Shown here one piece after another: positions 24,179 to 32,171 of a stretch of 64,000 nt of DNA; the stretch's first letter is position 1; each line of letters opens with the position of its first letter. The DNA comes from Streptomyces filamentosus. GTDB lineage: Bacteria; Actinomycetota; Actinomycetes; Streptomycetales; Streptomycetaceae. The DNA lies in NCBI RefSeq assembly GCF_014654895.1, contig NZ_BNBE01000003.1:86001-150000 (forward strand), in the 5' to 3' direction. The notes beneath the pieces were generated by a model. That model saw only the letters and a program-made list of their open reading frames with translations, did no database searches and was not told where the DNA came from. Made by a program: the position numbers and the translations under genes.

Positions 24179-24829
24179 TCAGGCGGGCAGGCGGCGCAGC
24201 ACCCGCAGCGAGTCCGTGACCGAGACCTCCTCGAAGTCGCCGGACTCCAGCGCCCGCAGGTAGATCCGGTACGGCGCCTGGCCGCCGTCCGCCGGGTCCG
24301 GGAAGACGTCGTGGATGACGAGCAGGCCCCCGGGGGCGACCTTGGGGGCCCAGCCCTCGTAGTCGTTGGTGGCGTGCTCGTCGGTGTGCCCGCCGTCGAC
24401 GAAGACGAGCCCCAGCTCCCCGCCCCACACCTTCGCGGCCTGCGGGCTCCGCCCCACGACCGCGATCACGTGCTCCTCCAGGCCCGCCTTCCGCAGGGTC
24501 CGCCGGAAGGTCGGCAGCGTGTCCATGACGCCGACCTCCGGGTCCACCACGGTCGGGTCGTGGTACTCCCAGCCCGGCTGCTGCTCCTCGCTGCCCCGGT
24601 GGTGGTCCACGGTCACCGCGACCGTCCCCGCCCGCCGGGCCGCGTCCGCCAGCAGGATCGTCGACCGCCCGCAGTACGTGCCGACCTCCAGGAGCGGCAG
24701 CCCCAGCTTCCCGGCCTCGGCCGCCGCCGCGTACAGCGCCAGCCCCTCCCCGACGGGCATGAAGCCCTTCGCGGCCTCGAAAGCGGCAAGGACCTCGGCA
24801 CCGGGCTCGGCGCTGGGCTGCTCGGACAT
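24179..24829 (-). CDS. Class I SAM-dependent methyltransferase (Methyltransf_24 type)
   Basis: 216 residues; AGGAG precedes the ATG at 24829. Motif I reads LPLLEVGTYCGRSTILLADAARRAGT, followed by VTVDHHRGSEEQQPGWEYHDPTVVDP, then LGLVFVDGGHTDEHATNDYEGWAPKVAPGGLLVIHDVFPDP. The HDVF and VDGGH elements are typical of the CmcI/macrocin O-methyltransferase-like family. It is convergent with the DHFR-like gene, 21 bases away. Substrate unknown. Confidence 0.88.
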   Translation of the reverse strand: MSEQPSAEPGAEVLAAFEAAKGFMPVGEGLALYAAAAEAGKLGLPLLEVGTYCGRSTILLADAARRAGTVAVTVDHHRGSEEQQPGWEYHDPTVVDPEVGVMDTLPTFRRTLRKAGLEEHVIAVVGRSPQAAKVWGGELGLVFVDGGHTDEHATNDYEGWAPKVAPGGLLVIHDVFPDPADGGQAPYRIYLRALESGDFEEVSVTDSLRVLRRLPA

Positions 24830-24879
24830 GGCGGTCTCCTACTGGCGAGTAGTACGTCGTTACGGGCGCCCATCGTGCC

Positions 24880-25065
24880 CTACGCGTCGCACTCGAACCA
24901 CACCGTCTTCCCGTCCCCCTCCACCCGCAGCCCGTGCGGCTCCCGCAGGATCAGCACCGCACACCGCCGCCCCGGCACGTGCCGCACGACGTTCGCGACC
25001 GGCTCGGTCGGCGCCGGCTCCGCGGAGCCGGCCACCTGGCCGAGTCCCCGGCGCCCGAGGAACAC
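24880..25065 (-). pseudogene. Remnant of an anti-sigma-type ATP-binding protein (HATPase)
   Basis: Only 61 residues can be read. The stretch PVANVVRHVPGRRCAVLILREPHGLRVE matches the N-box and the beta strand after it in the RsbW-like ATP-binding proteins of Streptomyces, normally about 130-150 residues (consensus ELVTNAVRHV...LRVE). The preceding half of the domain is absent and the C-terminus is short (GDGKTVWFECDA). Such ATPases normally sit beside an XRE regulator and a DUF397 gene; an orphan DUF397 gene lies 250 bases away. A shorter real gene cannot be excluded. Confidence 0.5.
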
Positions 25066-25315
25066 GCGCGGCCTCGACCCCGGAGCCTCGCTGCCGGTGG
25101 GGCCGGTGCTGAAGAGTCAACTGCCGTCGTGGTTCCGTCCGTACGCGGAGACGGAGCGGAAGGCGACGTACCCGTGGTCCTCACAGGTGCGGTCGGTGCA
25201 CGGCCCGCTCCGGACGGATTCAAGGACGGGGCGCTCCGTTACGATCGCCTGCGAGCGGCCGCTCTCTCGGTGAAGGATTCGTCCGCGCCGGTCACCCGGG
25301 TCATGGAGGAACACG

Positions 25316-25525
25316 ATGGAGACCGACCAGAACCTGGCGGGAGCGCGCCGGCGCACGTCCTCGTACGGCGGCGACAACGGCGGCGACCGCATCGAGGTCG
25401 CGGACCTCTCGGCCCACGTCGCCGTGCGGGACTCCGAGAACCCCGAAGGCCCCGCCTTCCCGGCCGGCACCGCCACCTTCGCGGCCTTCGTGAGCGCCGC
25501 CGCAGAAGGCAGCATCGGGCGCTGA
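25316..25525 (+). CDS. DUF397 domain protein
   Basis: 69 residues with GGAGGA before the ATG at 25316. The pattern RTSSYGGDNGGDRIEVADLSAHVAVRDSENPEGPAFPAGTATFAAFVSAA is the DUF397 signature (SSYS...VEVA...VAVRDSK.P.GP...W.AFV). DUF397 genes usually follow an XRE-type regulator (the WhiJ-like or AbaA-like loci). No such regulator lies upstream here; only the ATPase remnant on the other strand is nearby. It is coupled with the membrane protein that starts 4 bases after its stop. Confidence 0.85.
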   Translation: METDQNLAGARRRTSSYGGDNGGDRIEVADLSAHVAVRDSENPEGPAFPAGTATFAAFVSAAAEGSIGR

Positions 25526-25528
25526 CCG

Positions 25529-25948
25529 GTGGCGACCCTCATGGGGATGGTGATCCTCGCCCTCGTCCTGCCGGCGTGGGCGGGGATCACGTACGCGGGG
25601 CTGGTGCGGGCCCGGCGGGAGAACGCCGGCCTTCCGGCCCGGCCGCGCCCCCGGCGCACGCCCGCGAAGAAGGCCGCGTGGATCGCGGTGCTCGCCTTCG
25701 TCTCCGGCGGGGCGCTCCACGTGTACGGGCTCTCGTACATGCCGTTCCTCCAGCCCGAGGACTCCTGCTGGTTCAACGCCGGGCTCATGCGGGTGCCCGA
25801 CTCCAGCAGCGCGCTGCCCGTGAGCCTGGTCTGCGCGGGGGAGGAGATCGTCCCGTGGTGGGTGAACCCGGGCCTGCTCCTCCTCGCGGCCACGACGGTC
25901 ACGGCGACCGTCACCTCGATCGCGCTACGGCTCCGCTCCCGCCGGTGA
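25529..25948 (+). CDS. Small membrane protein, function unknown
   Basis: 139 residues from GTG at 25529, four bases after the DUF397 stop. Three hydrophobic segments are visible (MGMVILALVLPAWAGITYAGL, AAWIAVLAFVSGGALHVYGL, WWVNPGLLLLAATTVTATVTSIAL). Between the second and third lies an external loop with two Cys (EDSCWFNAG and SLVCAGEE) that may form a disulfide. The end overlaps the convergent gene at 25925-26785 by 24 bases. I do not recognise the family. Confidence 0.75.
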   Translation: MATLMGMVILALVLPAWAGITYAGLVRARRENAGLPARPRPRRTPAKKAAWIAVLAFVSGGALHVYGLSYMPFLQPEDSCWFNAGLMRVPDSSSALPVSLVCAGEEIVPWWVNPGLLLLAATTVTATVTSIALRLRSRR

Positions 25949-26785
25949 GGGGGCCGTGCCGACGCCCGGCCCGCCGTGGGACAGGCGCAGGGTCCAGGTG
26001 TCGAGGGCGTACGTCGCCGGGTCGGCCGGGTGGGGTTCCGCGATGCTCGCGACGAGCCGGTCCCGGCCGTCCCAGCGCAGCGTCCGGATGGCCCGGTCGC
26101 CGCTGAGGTCCTTCAGGCGGACGAGGACGGCCGTGTCCAGGTCCCGGCCCACCGCGAGGACCTGCCCGCCGTCGAGGACGAGCACGGTGCCGTCGGGGAG
26201 GACGACGGGCTTCGGGGGCTGCGGGTCGGACAGGCGGGGGCCGGGGGTGACGCCGCCGCCGGGCAGGAGCCGTACGACCCGGTTGTTCGTCGGGGTGTTC
26301 CGGTCCGCCTCCACGACCCGGACGCCGCTGCCGACGACGTAGTGCCCGTACGAGGGCCACCGGTCCGTCTCGGCGCCGTCCCGGTCGTACTCCCGCGTCT
26401 CGAAGATGCCGTAGCCCTCCAGGCCCAGCAGGAACCGGCCGCCGTCGCGCGCCGCCCCGCGCGCGCCGCGCAGCTCGGCGACGAGCCGCCCGTCCGCGAG
26501 GTCGAGGAGCAGCGCGGGGCCGAGGTGCCCCCACGGCGTGTACTCCAGGGAGTCGGTGGTGACGAGGACCCGGCCGTCCGAGACGTGCGCCGCGTTCGGC
26601 CGCCCGGAGAAGGCGTGCGTCCACAGGACGCGGCCGTCCTCGCCGACCCCGGTGACGGCGCCGGTCCGCCCGTGGACGGCGGTCCCGTCCCGCCGGGCGA
26701 GCGGCGCCCCGGACCGGGGCCGCTCGTACGGCGGCAGGCCCTCGCCCCGTACGTGCTCCAGGATCACCGCGCGGATGCTCGACAT
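25925..26785 (-). CDS. Predicted beta-propeller protein, function unknown
   Basis: 286 residues from ATG at 26785. The sequence is a string of short beta repeats with periodic GRV, DGRVL, GTVLVLDGGQVLAV and WDGRDRLVAS elements, like WD/PQQ-like propeller blades. No signal peptide is present. The C-terminus overlaps the membrane-protein gene on the other strand by 24 bases. The start is chosen at the first Met; the longer open frame upstream has the odd composition of a shadow frame. Confidence 0.7.
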   Translation of the reverse strand: MSSIRAVILEHVRGEGLPPYERPRSGAPLARRDGTAVHGRTGAVTGVGEDGRVLWTHAFSGRPNAAHVSDGRVLVTTDSLEYTPWGHLGPALLLDLADGRLVAELRGARGAARDGGRFLLGLEGYGIFETREYDRDGAETDRWPSYGHYVVGSGVRVVEADRNTPTNNRVVRLLPGGGVTPGPRLSDPQPPKPVVLPDGTVLVLDGGQVLAVGRDLDTAVLVRLKDLSGDRAIRTLRWDGRDRLVASIAEPHPADPATYALDTWTLRLSHGGPGVGTAPSPAGAEP

Positions 26786-26847
26786 GGCGGGAGCGTAGCC
26801 CCCGCCGCGTGCCGCCGTCAGCGGCGGCCGCTTCCCGCCGGCGGCCG

Positions 26848-27459
26848 TCAGCGCCCGTCGAAGAGGTGCGGCAGCGTGGTGGGGGAGAGCCGCAGGCCGT
26901 CGAAGTCGGCCCGGCAGCCCTCTCCCACGGGCGACTGCGCGATCACGCCGACCCGCACGGCCCCGGCGGGCGCGTCCAGCGCGAACTGCCGGACCAGGCT
27001 CCAGGACCGGCCGTCCAGGGAGGAGTGGAAGGCGAACCGCGCGCCCGTGCGGCTGATCCGCAGCCACAGCGCCTCCTCGGCGACCGGTCCGGCGATCGCG
27101 TCGTCGGAACGCCCGCGCGTCACCACCGAGTAGACGCCCGGCGCCCCGTCGGGGGCCCGCTCGAACGTCAGCTTCGCCCAGTGCCCGTCCCCCGCGTGCA
27201 CGAGCAGCCCGCCCGCGTCCCAGGCGTCCGCGAACCCCACCCGCAGCCGCGCCGCGAACTGCCAGTCGCCGCCCGGCGGCACGGCCAGCGCCACCGCCGC
27301 GTCCCGCCGCTCCCCGCCGTCCAGCGGATCGGTGAACAGGTCGGTCCGGGCGCCGGCGGTCACGGTCAGCACGTCGTCCGCGAACCCCCAGGAGGCGGGC
27401 GCGGTCACCCACTCCAGACCGAGGGGCAGGGGCAGCGAAGGGGAACTGTCGAGAGGCAT
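26848..27459 (-). CDS. DUF1349 domain protein (concanavalin-like)
   Basis: 203 residues from ATG at 27459. LEWVTAPASWGFADDVLTVTAGARTDLFTDPLDG and DWQFAARLRVGFADAWDAGGLLVHAGDGHWAKLTFE, then VVTRGRSDDAIAG and LWLRISRTGARFAFHSSLDGRSWSLVR, match the DUF1349 family, a concanavalin/glucanase-type jelly roll. No signal peptide is visible, so it is probably cytoplasmic. Its biological role is unknown. It lies upstream of the propeller gene on the same strand and may be co-transcribed with it. Confidence 0.85.
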   Translation of the reverse strand: MPLDSSPSLPLPLGLEWVTAPASWGFADDVLTVTAGARTDLFTDPLDGGERRDAAVALAVPPGGDWQFAARLRVGFADAWDAGGLLVHAGDGHWAKLTFERAPDGAPGVYSVVTRGRSDDAIAGPVAEEALWLRISRTGARFAFHSSLDGRSWSLVRQFALDAPAGAVRVGVIAQSPVGEGCRADFDGLRLSPTTLPHLFDGR

Positions 27460-27610
27460 GCGCCCATGATCGGCTCCGGACCCCGTGAACGCCCCGCTCC
27501 CGGCCGAGAATCCAACAACGGGCCCGGAAGTCCAAGGGAATCCGGGCCCGCGCCCGGACACGGCGAGGCGGGTCGGCGGGCCCGCGCGGAGCGGAGCCCG
27601 TACAAGATCC

Positions 27611-27652
27611 CGGAGACGGAGACGGAGACGGAGACGGAGACGGAGACGGAGG
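27611..27652. repeat. (CGGAGA)n hexanucleotide tandem repeat
   Basis: Seven near-perfect copies of a CGGAGA hexamer lie between the DUF1349 and DUF4259 genes, outside any supported coding region. They immediately precede a terminator hairpin. Confidence 0.85.
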
Positions 27653-27654
27653 AC

Positions 27655-27693
27655 GGGGAGGACGGGAAGACCCCCGTCCTTCCCGTCCTCCCC
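27655..27693. terminator. 15-bp perfect hairpin terminator
   Basis: GGGGAGGACGGGAAG and its complement CTTCCCGTCCTCCCC enclose a 9-base loop. It lies 15 bases past the stop of the DUF4259 gene on the minus strand. Confidence 0.8.
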
Positions 27694-27707
27694 GCCCCGG
27701 CGGTCCG

Positions 27708-28109
27708 TCAGCTCCCGGCCAGCACGCCCCGCAGTTTCAGGACGCCCGCCTTCCACTCCTCGCCGTCCGACTCCTCCCACAGTTCGAGCAGTTCGGACGG
27801 CTCGGTCAGGACCCGGTCGAGGGCGGCGACCGCCGCCGGGCGCAGCTCCTCCGGGAGCACCCCCAGCGGCTCCTTCGGCCCGTACGCCGTGACCGGCTCG
27901 CCGCCGGGGCACCGGGCGGCCACCAGGGCCGCCGACGCGATCGCCTCCACCGCCAGGTCCGCGTCCAGCTCCTCCTCCCCGACCTCGGTCACCAGGCGGA
28001 AGGCCGTGCGCAGGACCTCCGCCTTCTCGCCCTCCGGTGCCTCGTCCACCCGGTAGGAGAAGTCCGCGGCGGTGTCGTTGTCGAACGGTCCGACGTCCCA
28101 GGTCCCCAT
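27708..28109 (-). CDS. DUF4259 domain protein
   Basis: 133 residues starting MGTWDVGPFDNDTAADFSYRVDE, the diagnostic N-terminus of DUF4259 (MGTWGxGxFDNDxAxD). The rest is helical with many acidic residues (GEEELDADLAVEAIASAALVAARCPGGEP). It is of normal length for the family, probably a cytoplasmic protein; its function is unknown. Some members occur in toxin-immunity loci, but no toxin gene is near. Confidence 0.9.
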   Translation of the reverse strand: MGTWDVGPFDNDTAADFSYRVDEAPEGEKAEVLRTAFRLVTEVGEEELDADLAVEAIASAALVAARCPGGEPVTAYGPKEPLGVLPEELRPAAVAALDRVLTEPSELLELWEESDGEEWKAGVLKLRGVLAGS

Positions 28110-28208
28110 GGCGTGCGTGCCCTTCCTCGTGCGGTCCTGCGTGCTGTCCTGCCTGTCTCCGTCATCGTGGCAGCCGCCACTGACAACGCCCGGCGGACCG
28201 GCCCCGGT

Positions 28209-29081
28209 TCAGCGGGACCGGCCGGCCTCCCAGGCGCGGTGGGCGGTGCCGACGCGGTCCCACAGGGCGGCCCGTGCGGCGGCGTCGACGTCGCCCAGGT
28301 CCAGCCGGAACAGGCCGGTCAGGACCTCGTACCACTCCTCGGGGGCGTCGAGGGTCCGGTCGGCCGTGCCCCCGGCGTCGATCCGCCGCAGCACGCGGCC
28401 GCGCAGGACGTCGACGCCCTTGGCGTCACGGCGCTGGGCGGTGAGGACCCGGACGAAGTCGGACTCGGGGGAGGTGGACAGCCGGACGTGCTCCCCGGCG
28501 AACGAGGACAGCTCCACCGGCTCCGGCGCGAAGTCCATCGCCGTGAACGAGCCGCGCGGGTCGTGGAGCAGCCGCCAGCCGCCGGGCTCCGCGTCGGACG
28601 GGGCCAGTCCGTAGGTGAAGGGCCCCTGCGCGTAGCTGCCCTCGCGCAGCGGCAGCGGCTCGTACAGCCCGTCCCCGAGGCCGGTGTCGACGAGCCACCG
28701 CTCGCCGTCGATCCGCACGGTGAGCGCGAGGTGGTTGCCCGTCGCGCCCGCCGGGCTCCCTGGGTTCCCCTGCACGCCCGCCCGGTGCAGGGTCACGTCG
28801 AAGCCGAGGGCCGTCAGGAGCGCGGCGAAGGCGCCGTTGAGGTGGAAGCAGTAGCCGCCCCGGCCCCGCGCGATCCTGGCCGCCGACTCCTCCGCCCCGA
28901 TGCCCGTGGGCCGCCCCAGGTGGATGTCCAGGTTCTCGTAGGCCACCCGTTCCACCTGCGCCCGGTGCAGCGCCCGCAGCGCCCCGATGTTCGGCTCGGC
29001 GGGCCGGAGCAGTCCCAGTGCGGTCAGGTGTCCGTCGACGTCGATCACGTGTCCCCCGTGCTTCCCGATGGTGCTTCTCAT
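28209..29081 (-). CDS. nat: Arylamine N-acetyltransferase
   Basis: 290 residues. The catalytic triad is visible: Cys in RGRGGYCFHLNGAF (about residue 73), His in TGNHLALTVRI (about 113) and Asp in LVDTGLGDGLYEPLP (about 128). The enzyme acetylates arylamines or related acceptors from acetyl-CoA. In mycobacteria nat belongs to the KstR-regulated steroid cluster, which fits the theme of this window. Here no KstR box was seen before it. The listed start (29081) has no clear ribosome site; GTG at 29045 is preceded by GGGGGA and is an equally good start. It is divergent from the MarR-like gene. Confidence 0.9.
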   Translation of the reverse strand: MRSTIGKHGGHVIDVDGHLTALGLLRPAEPNIGALRALHRAQVERVAYENLDIHLGRPTGIGAEESAARIARGRGGYCFHLNGAFAALLTALGFDVTLHRAGVQGNPGSPAGATGNHLALTVRIDGERWLVDTGLGDGLYEPLPLREGSYAQGPFTYGLAPSDAEPGGWRLLHDPRGSFTAMDFAPEPVELSSFAGEHVRLSTSPESDFVRVLTAQRRDAKGVDVLRGRVLRRIDAGGTADRTLDAPEEWYEVLTGLFRLDLGDVDAAARAALWDRVGTAHRAWEAGRSR

Positions 29082-29160
29082 GTTTCCGGAAGGAGAAAAG
29101 CTACGCTGAGGGCATCGGTCGCGTACAGGGCCGGCCGCGCGCAGGAAGAGGAGAACCCGA

Positions 29161-29906
29161 TGCCGGGAGGCAGGCTCACCCAGCAGGAACGTCAGCAGAT
29201 CGCGCTGGGACTGGCGGACGGCCTCGCCTACGCGGAGATCGGCCGGCGTCTCGACCGCCCCACCTCCACCATCACGCGCGAGGTCATGCGCAACGGCGGC
29301 CCGGCCGCCTACCGCCCCGACCTGGCCCAGCGGGCCACCGGCACCCGCGCCCGGCGGCGCAGGCCCGCGGCCGACGCCCGGGCGGCCGTGCGGGGCGACG
29401 GGCGGGACGCCGAGGCCGTGCGGGACTACGAGGAGGCATTCGCCGCCGTCTTCATGCAGAGCGGTCTGCCCCGCATGACGGCCCGGGTCCTCGCCGCCCT
29501 CTACGCCACCGACGCGGGCAGCCTCACCGCGGGCGAACTCGCCGAACGGCTCCAGGTCAGCCCGGGGTCCATCTCCAAGTCCGTCGCCTTCCTGGAGGGA
29601 CAGAGCCTCATCCGCCGCGAGCGCGACGACCGGCGCCGCGAGCGGTACATCGTCGACGACGAGCTCTGGTACCAGTCGATGATCGCCGCCGCGAAGGCCA
29701 ACGAGCAGATGGTCGTGATCGCCCGCCAGGGCGTCGCCGTCCTCGGCCCCGGCACCCCGGCCGCCGCCCGCCTGGAGAACGTGGCCCGCTTCATGGACTT
29801 CGTCAGCGAGGGGATAGTGCGCGCCGCCGAACAGGCCCGGGAGATCCTCCTGTCGGTCCCGGCGAAGCCGGAGGGCGTGCCCGGGGGCGGCCCCGAGGGC
29901 GACTGA
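29161..29906 (+). CDS. MarR/GbsR-family regulator with an IS30-type N-terminal helix-turn-helix
   Basis: 248 residues. The first 50 residues (LTQQERQQIALGLADGLAYAEIGRRLDRPTSTITREVMRNGG) form the HTH_38 domain otherwise typical of IS30 transposases. After an Arg/Ala linker, residues about 90-240 are a winged-helix MarR-like domain: MTARVLAALYATDAGSLTAGELAERLQVSPGSISKSVAFLEGQSLIRRERDDRRRERYIVDD. The protein thus has two potential DNA-binding domains. The ATG at 29161 is the annotated start; a -10 TACGCT lies at 29102-29107. It stands between nat and the FadE-like gene, and its targets are unknown. Confidence 0.88.
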
Positions 29907-29935
29907 CCCGCCCGCCGCCGGGATCCGCTCCGTAT

Positions 29936-29950
29936 CTGACCTTCCGTCAG
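29936..29950. promoter_or_regulatory. CTGAC-N5-GTCAG inverted repeat before the FadE34-like gene
   Basis: CTGACCTTCCGTCAG lies two bases before the KstR box, around the expected -35 position. It shares its pattern with the elements at 18559, 42758 and 42803. Confidence 0.55.
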
Positions 29951-29952
29951 AA

Positions 29953-29966
29953 TGGAACGTGTTCTA
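29953..29966. promoter_or_regulatory. KstR box before the FadE34-like gene
   Basis: TGGAACGTGTTCTA fits TNNAACNNGTTNNA at all fixed positions. Its final TA opens the -10 hexamer TACTCT (29965-29970). The ATG at 29978 is 7 bases past that -10, so the mRNA is probably leaderless. Confidence 0.8.
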
Positions 29967-29977
29967 CTCTGCGCGCC

Positions 29978-32158
29978 ATGGGCATCGCCATCACGCACGA
30001 ACAGCGGGACCTCGCCCGATCCGTCCGCGCCTGGCTCACCCGCGCCGCACCCGCCGAGGAGATCCGCCGCTGGCTCGACGCCGACCCGCCCCCGGCCGGA
30101 CGGCCCGGGTACTGGGACGCCGCCGCCGCGCAGGGCCTCCTCGGGATCCAGGTCCCCGAGGAGCACGGCGGCGGGGGCGGCGGCCTCGACGACCTCGCCG
30201 TCGTCGTCGAGGAGGCCGCCCGCGCCCTCCTCCCCGGCCCCTACCTGCCGTCCGTCCTCGCCACCGAACTCCTGCTCCGCGCGGGGGAGTCCGGTCCCCT
30301 CCTCGCCGACCTCGCCGAGGGCCGCCGCACCGGCGCCGTCGCCCTCGGAGGACCCGGCACCCTCACCGCCGTCCGCACCGACGGCGGCCACCTCCTCGAC
30401 GGCACCGCGCCGCCCGTCCTCGGCGCCGCCCAGGCCGACCTGCTCCTCCTCCAGGCCGCCACCGCCGACGGCACCGCCTGGTTCGCCGTCGACGCGCACG
30501 CCCCCGGCGCCCCCGGCCCCACGGTCCGCGCGCACGCCTCCGCCGACCCCACCCGGCCCACCGCCGAGGTCACCGCCGCCGCCCTCCACGTGCCCGCCGA
30601 CCGGCTCCTCGCCCTCGACACCGGCCTCGCGCACGACCTCGCCGCCGTCCTCTTCGCCGCCGACGCCTGCGGCACCGCCGCCCGCGCCGTCGAGACCGCC
30701 GCCGAACACGCCCGCACCCGCGAGCAGTTCGGCCGCCCCATCGGACAGTTCCAGGGCGTCAAACACCTCTGCGCCGACATGCTCGTCCGCCTCGAACAGG
30801 CCCGCGCCCTCACCTGGGACGCCGCCCGCTCCGCCCACGACCCCGCCCGGCCCCTCGTCGCCGCCCTCGCCGCCGCCACCGCCCTCGACGCCGCGTACGG
30901 CTGCGCCAAGGACTGCATCCAGGTCCTCGGCGGCATCGGCTTCACCTGGGAGCACGACGCCCACCTCCTGCTGCGCCGCGCCCTCGTCGCCCGCCAGCTC
31001 CTCGGCACCGGCGACCGCTTCCGCCTCGACGCGCTCCGGCACGCCGCCACCGGCCTGCGCCGGACCCTCCGCCTCGACCTGCCGCCCGCCGCCGAGCCCT
31101 ACCGCGAGGCCGCCCGCGCCGCCGTCGCCCCCGCCGCCGGGCTCGACCCCGCCGCCGCCCGCCGCGTCCTCGCCCCCACCGGCCACGCCGCCCCGCACCT
31201 CCCGGAGCCGTACGGCCTCGGCGCGGGCCCGCTCCAGCAGCTCGCCGTCCAGCGCGAACTCGACGACGCCGGGATCACCGTCGCCGGACTCGGCATCGCC
31301 ACCTGGGTCGTCCCCTCGCTCCTCGCCCACGGCACCCCCGCCCAGCAGGAACAGCACCTCGGCCCCACCCTCCGGGGCGAGCGGCGCTGGTGCCAGCTCT
31401 TCTCCGAGCCCGGCGCCGGCTCCGACCTCGCCTCCCTGCGCACCCGCGCCGAACGCACCGGGGACGGCGGCTGGCGGATCACCGGCCAGAAGGTGTGGAC
31501 GAGCGCCGCCCAGTGGGCCGACTTCGGCATCCTCCTCGCCCGCACCGACCCGGACGCCCCCAAGCACCGGGGGCTCACGTACTTCCTCGTCGACATGAAG
31601 AACACCCCCGGCATCGAGATCCGCCCCCTGAAGGAGATCACCGGGGACTCCCTCTTCAACGAGGTCTGGTTCGACGGCGCCGTCCTTCCCGCCGACGCCG
31701 TCGTCGGCGAGGTCGACGACGGCTGGCGGGTCGCCCGCAACACCCTCGGCAACGAACGCGTCCACATGGCCGACCAGGTCGTCTTCGACACCGGCCTCGA
31801 AGCGCTCATCAAGGCGTCCGCCGAGGCCGACGGCTCCGTCCGCGCCCGCACCGGCGCCCTCCTCGCCGAGGCCCACGCACTGGCCTGCATCGGCCTGCGC
31901 ACCACCCTCCTCCAGGTGTCCGGACTCGAACCCGGCGCGGGCGCCAGCGTCCGCAAGCTCGTCCAGACCCTCCACCAGCAGAGGACCGCCGAACTCGCCC
32001 TCGAACTCCTCGGCCCCGCCGGCGCCGTCCGCGAGGGCGCCGGGACCGCGGCCGTCCACGGCCTCCTCATGTCCCGCTGCCTGACCATCGCGGGCGGCAC
32101 CACGCAAGTCCAGCTCAACGTCGTCGCCGAGCGCCTGCTCGGCCTCCCGCGAGACTGA
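29978..32158 (+). CDS. Acyl-CoA dehydrogenase with two fused ACAD domains, FadE34-like
   Basis: 726 residues, about twice the length of a normal acyl-CoA dehydrogenase, with two ACAD modules in tandem. The first half (ITHEQRDLARSVRAWL to about 360) is degenerate at the flavin site. The second has the canonical WCQLFSEPGAGSDLASLRTRAERTGDGGWRITGQKVWTSAAQWADFGILLART and ends with SRCLTIAGGTTQVQLNVVAERLLGLPRD, as in FAD-binding ACADs. Size and layout match mycobacterial FadE34 (ChsE3), which dehydrogenates a steroid side-chain CoA ester and lies next to kstR in M. tuberculosis (from memory). The ATG has no ribosome site; the promoter places it at or near the transcription start. Longer upstream reading frames are shadows. 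Confidence 0.9.
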   Translation: MGIAITHEQRDLARSVRAWLTRAAPAEEIRRWLDADPPPAGRPGYWDAAAAQGLLGIQVPEEHGGGGGGLDDLAVVVEEAARALLPGPYLPSVLATELLLRAGESGPLLADLAEGRRTGAVALGGPGTLTAVRTDGGHLLDGTAPPVLGAAQADLLLLQAATADGTAWFAVDAHAPGAPGPTVRAHASADPTRPTAEVTAAALHVPADRLLALDTGLAHDLAAVLFAADACGTAARAVETAAEHARTREQFGRPIGQFQGVKHLCADMLVRLEQARALTWDAARSAHDPARPLVAALAAATALDAAYGCAKDCIQVLGGIGFTWEHDAHLLLRRALVARQLLGTGDRFRLDALRHAATGLRRTLRLDLPPAAEPYREAARAAVAPAAGLDPAAARRVLAPTGHAAPHLPEPYGLGAGPLQQLAVQRELDDAGITVAGLGIATWVVPSLLAHGTPAQQEQHLGPTLRGERRWCQLFSEPGAGSDLASLRTRAERTGDGGWRITGQKVWTSAAQWADFGILLARTDPDAPKHRGLTYFLVDMKNTPGIEIRPLKEITGDSLFNEVWFDGAVLPADAVVGEVDDGWRVARNTLGNERVHMADQVVFDTGLEALIKASAEADGSVRARTGALLAEAHALACIGLRTTLLQVSGLEPGAGASVRKLVQTLHQQRTAELALELLGPAGAVREGAGTAAVHGLLMSRCLTIAGGTTQVQLNVVAERLLGLPRD

Positions 32159-32171
32159 CCGAGAGGCCCCC

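Noticed and set aside
27611..27652. CGGAGA tandem repeats as a possible CRISPR or coding tract
   Set aside because: A pure hexamer run without spacers is a microsatellite, and no supported gene covers it.
29018..32158. Long frame extending the FadE34-like protein by about 320 residues upstream
   Set aside because: The added part is an Arg/Pro-rich shadow of the MarR gene in another frame. The family begins at the Met at 29978 and the promoter lies just before it.
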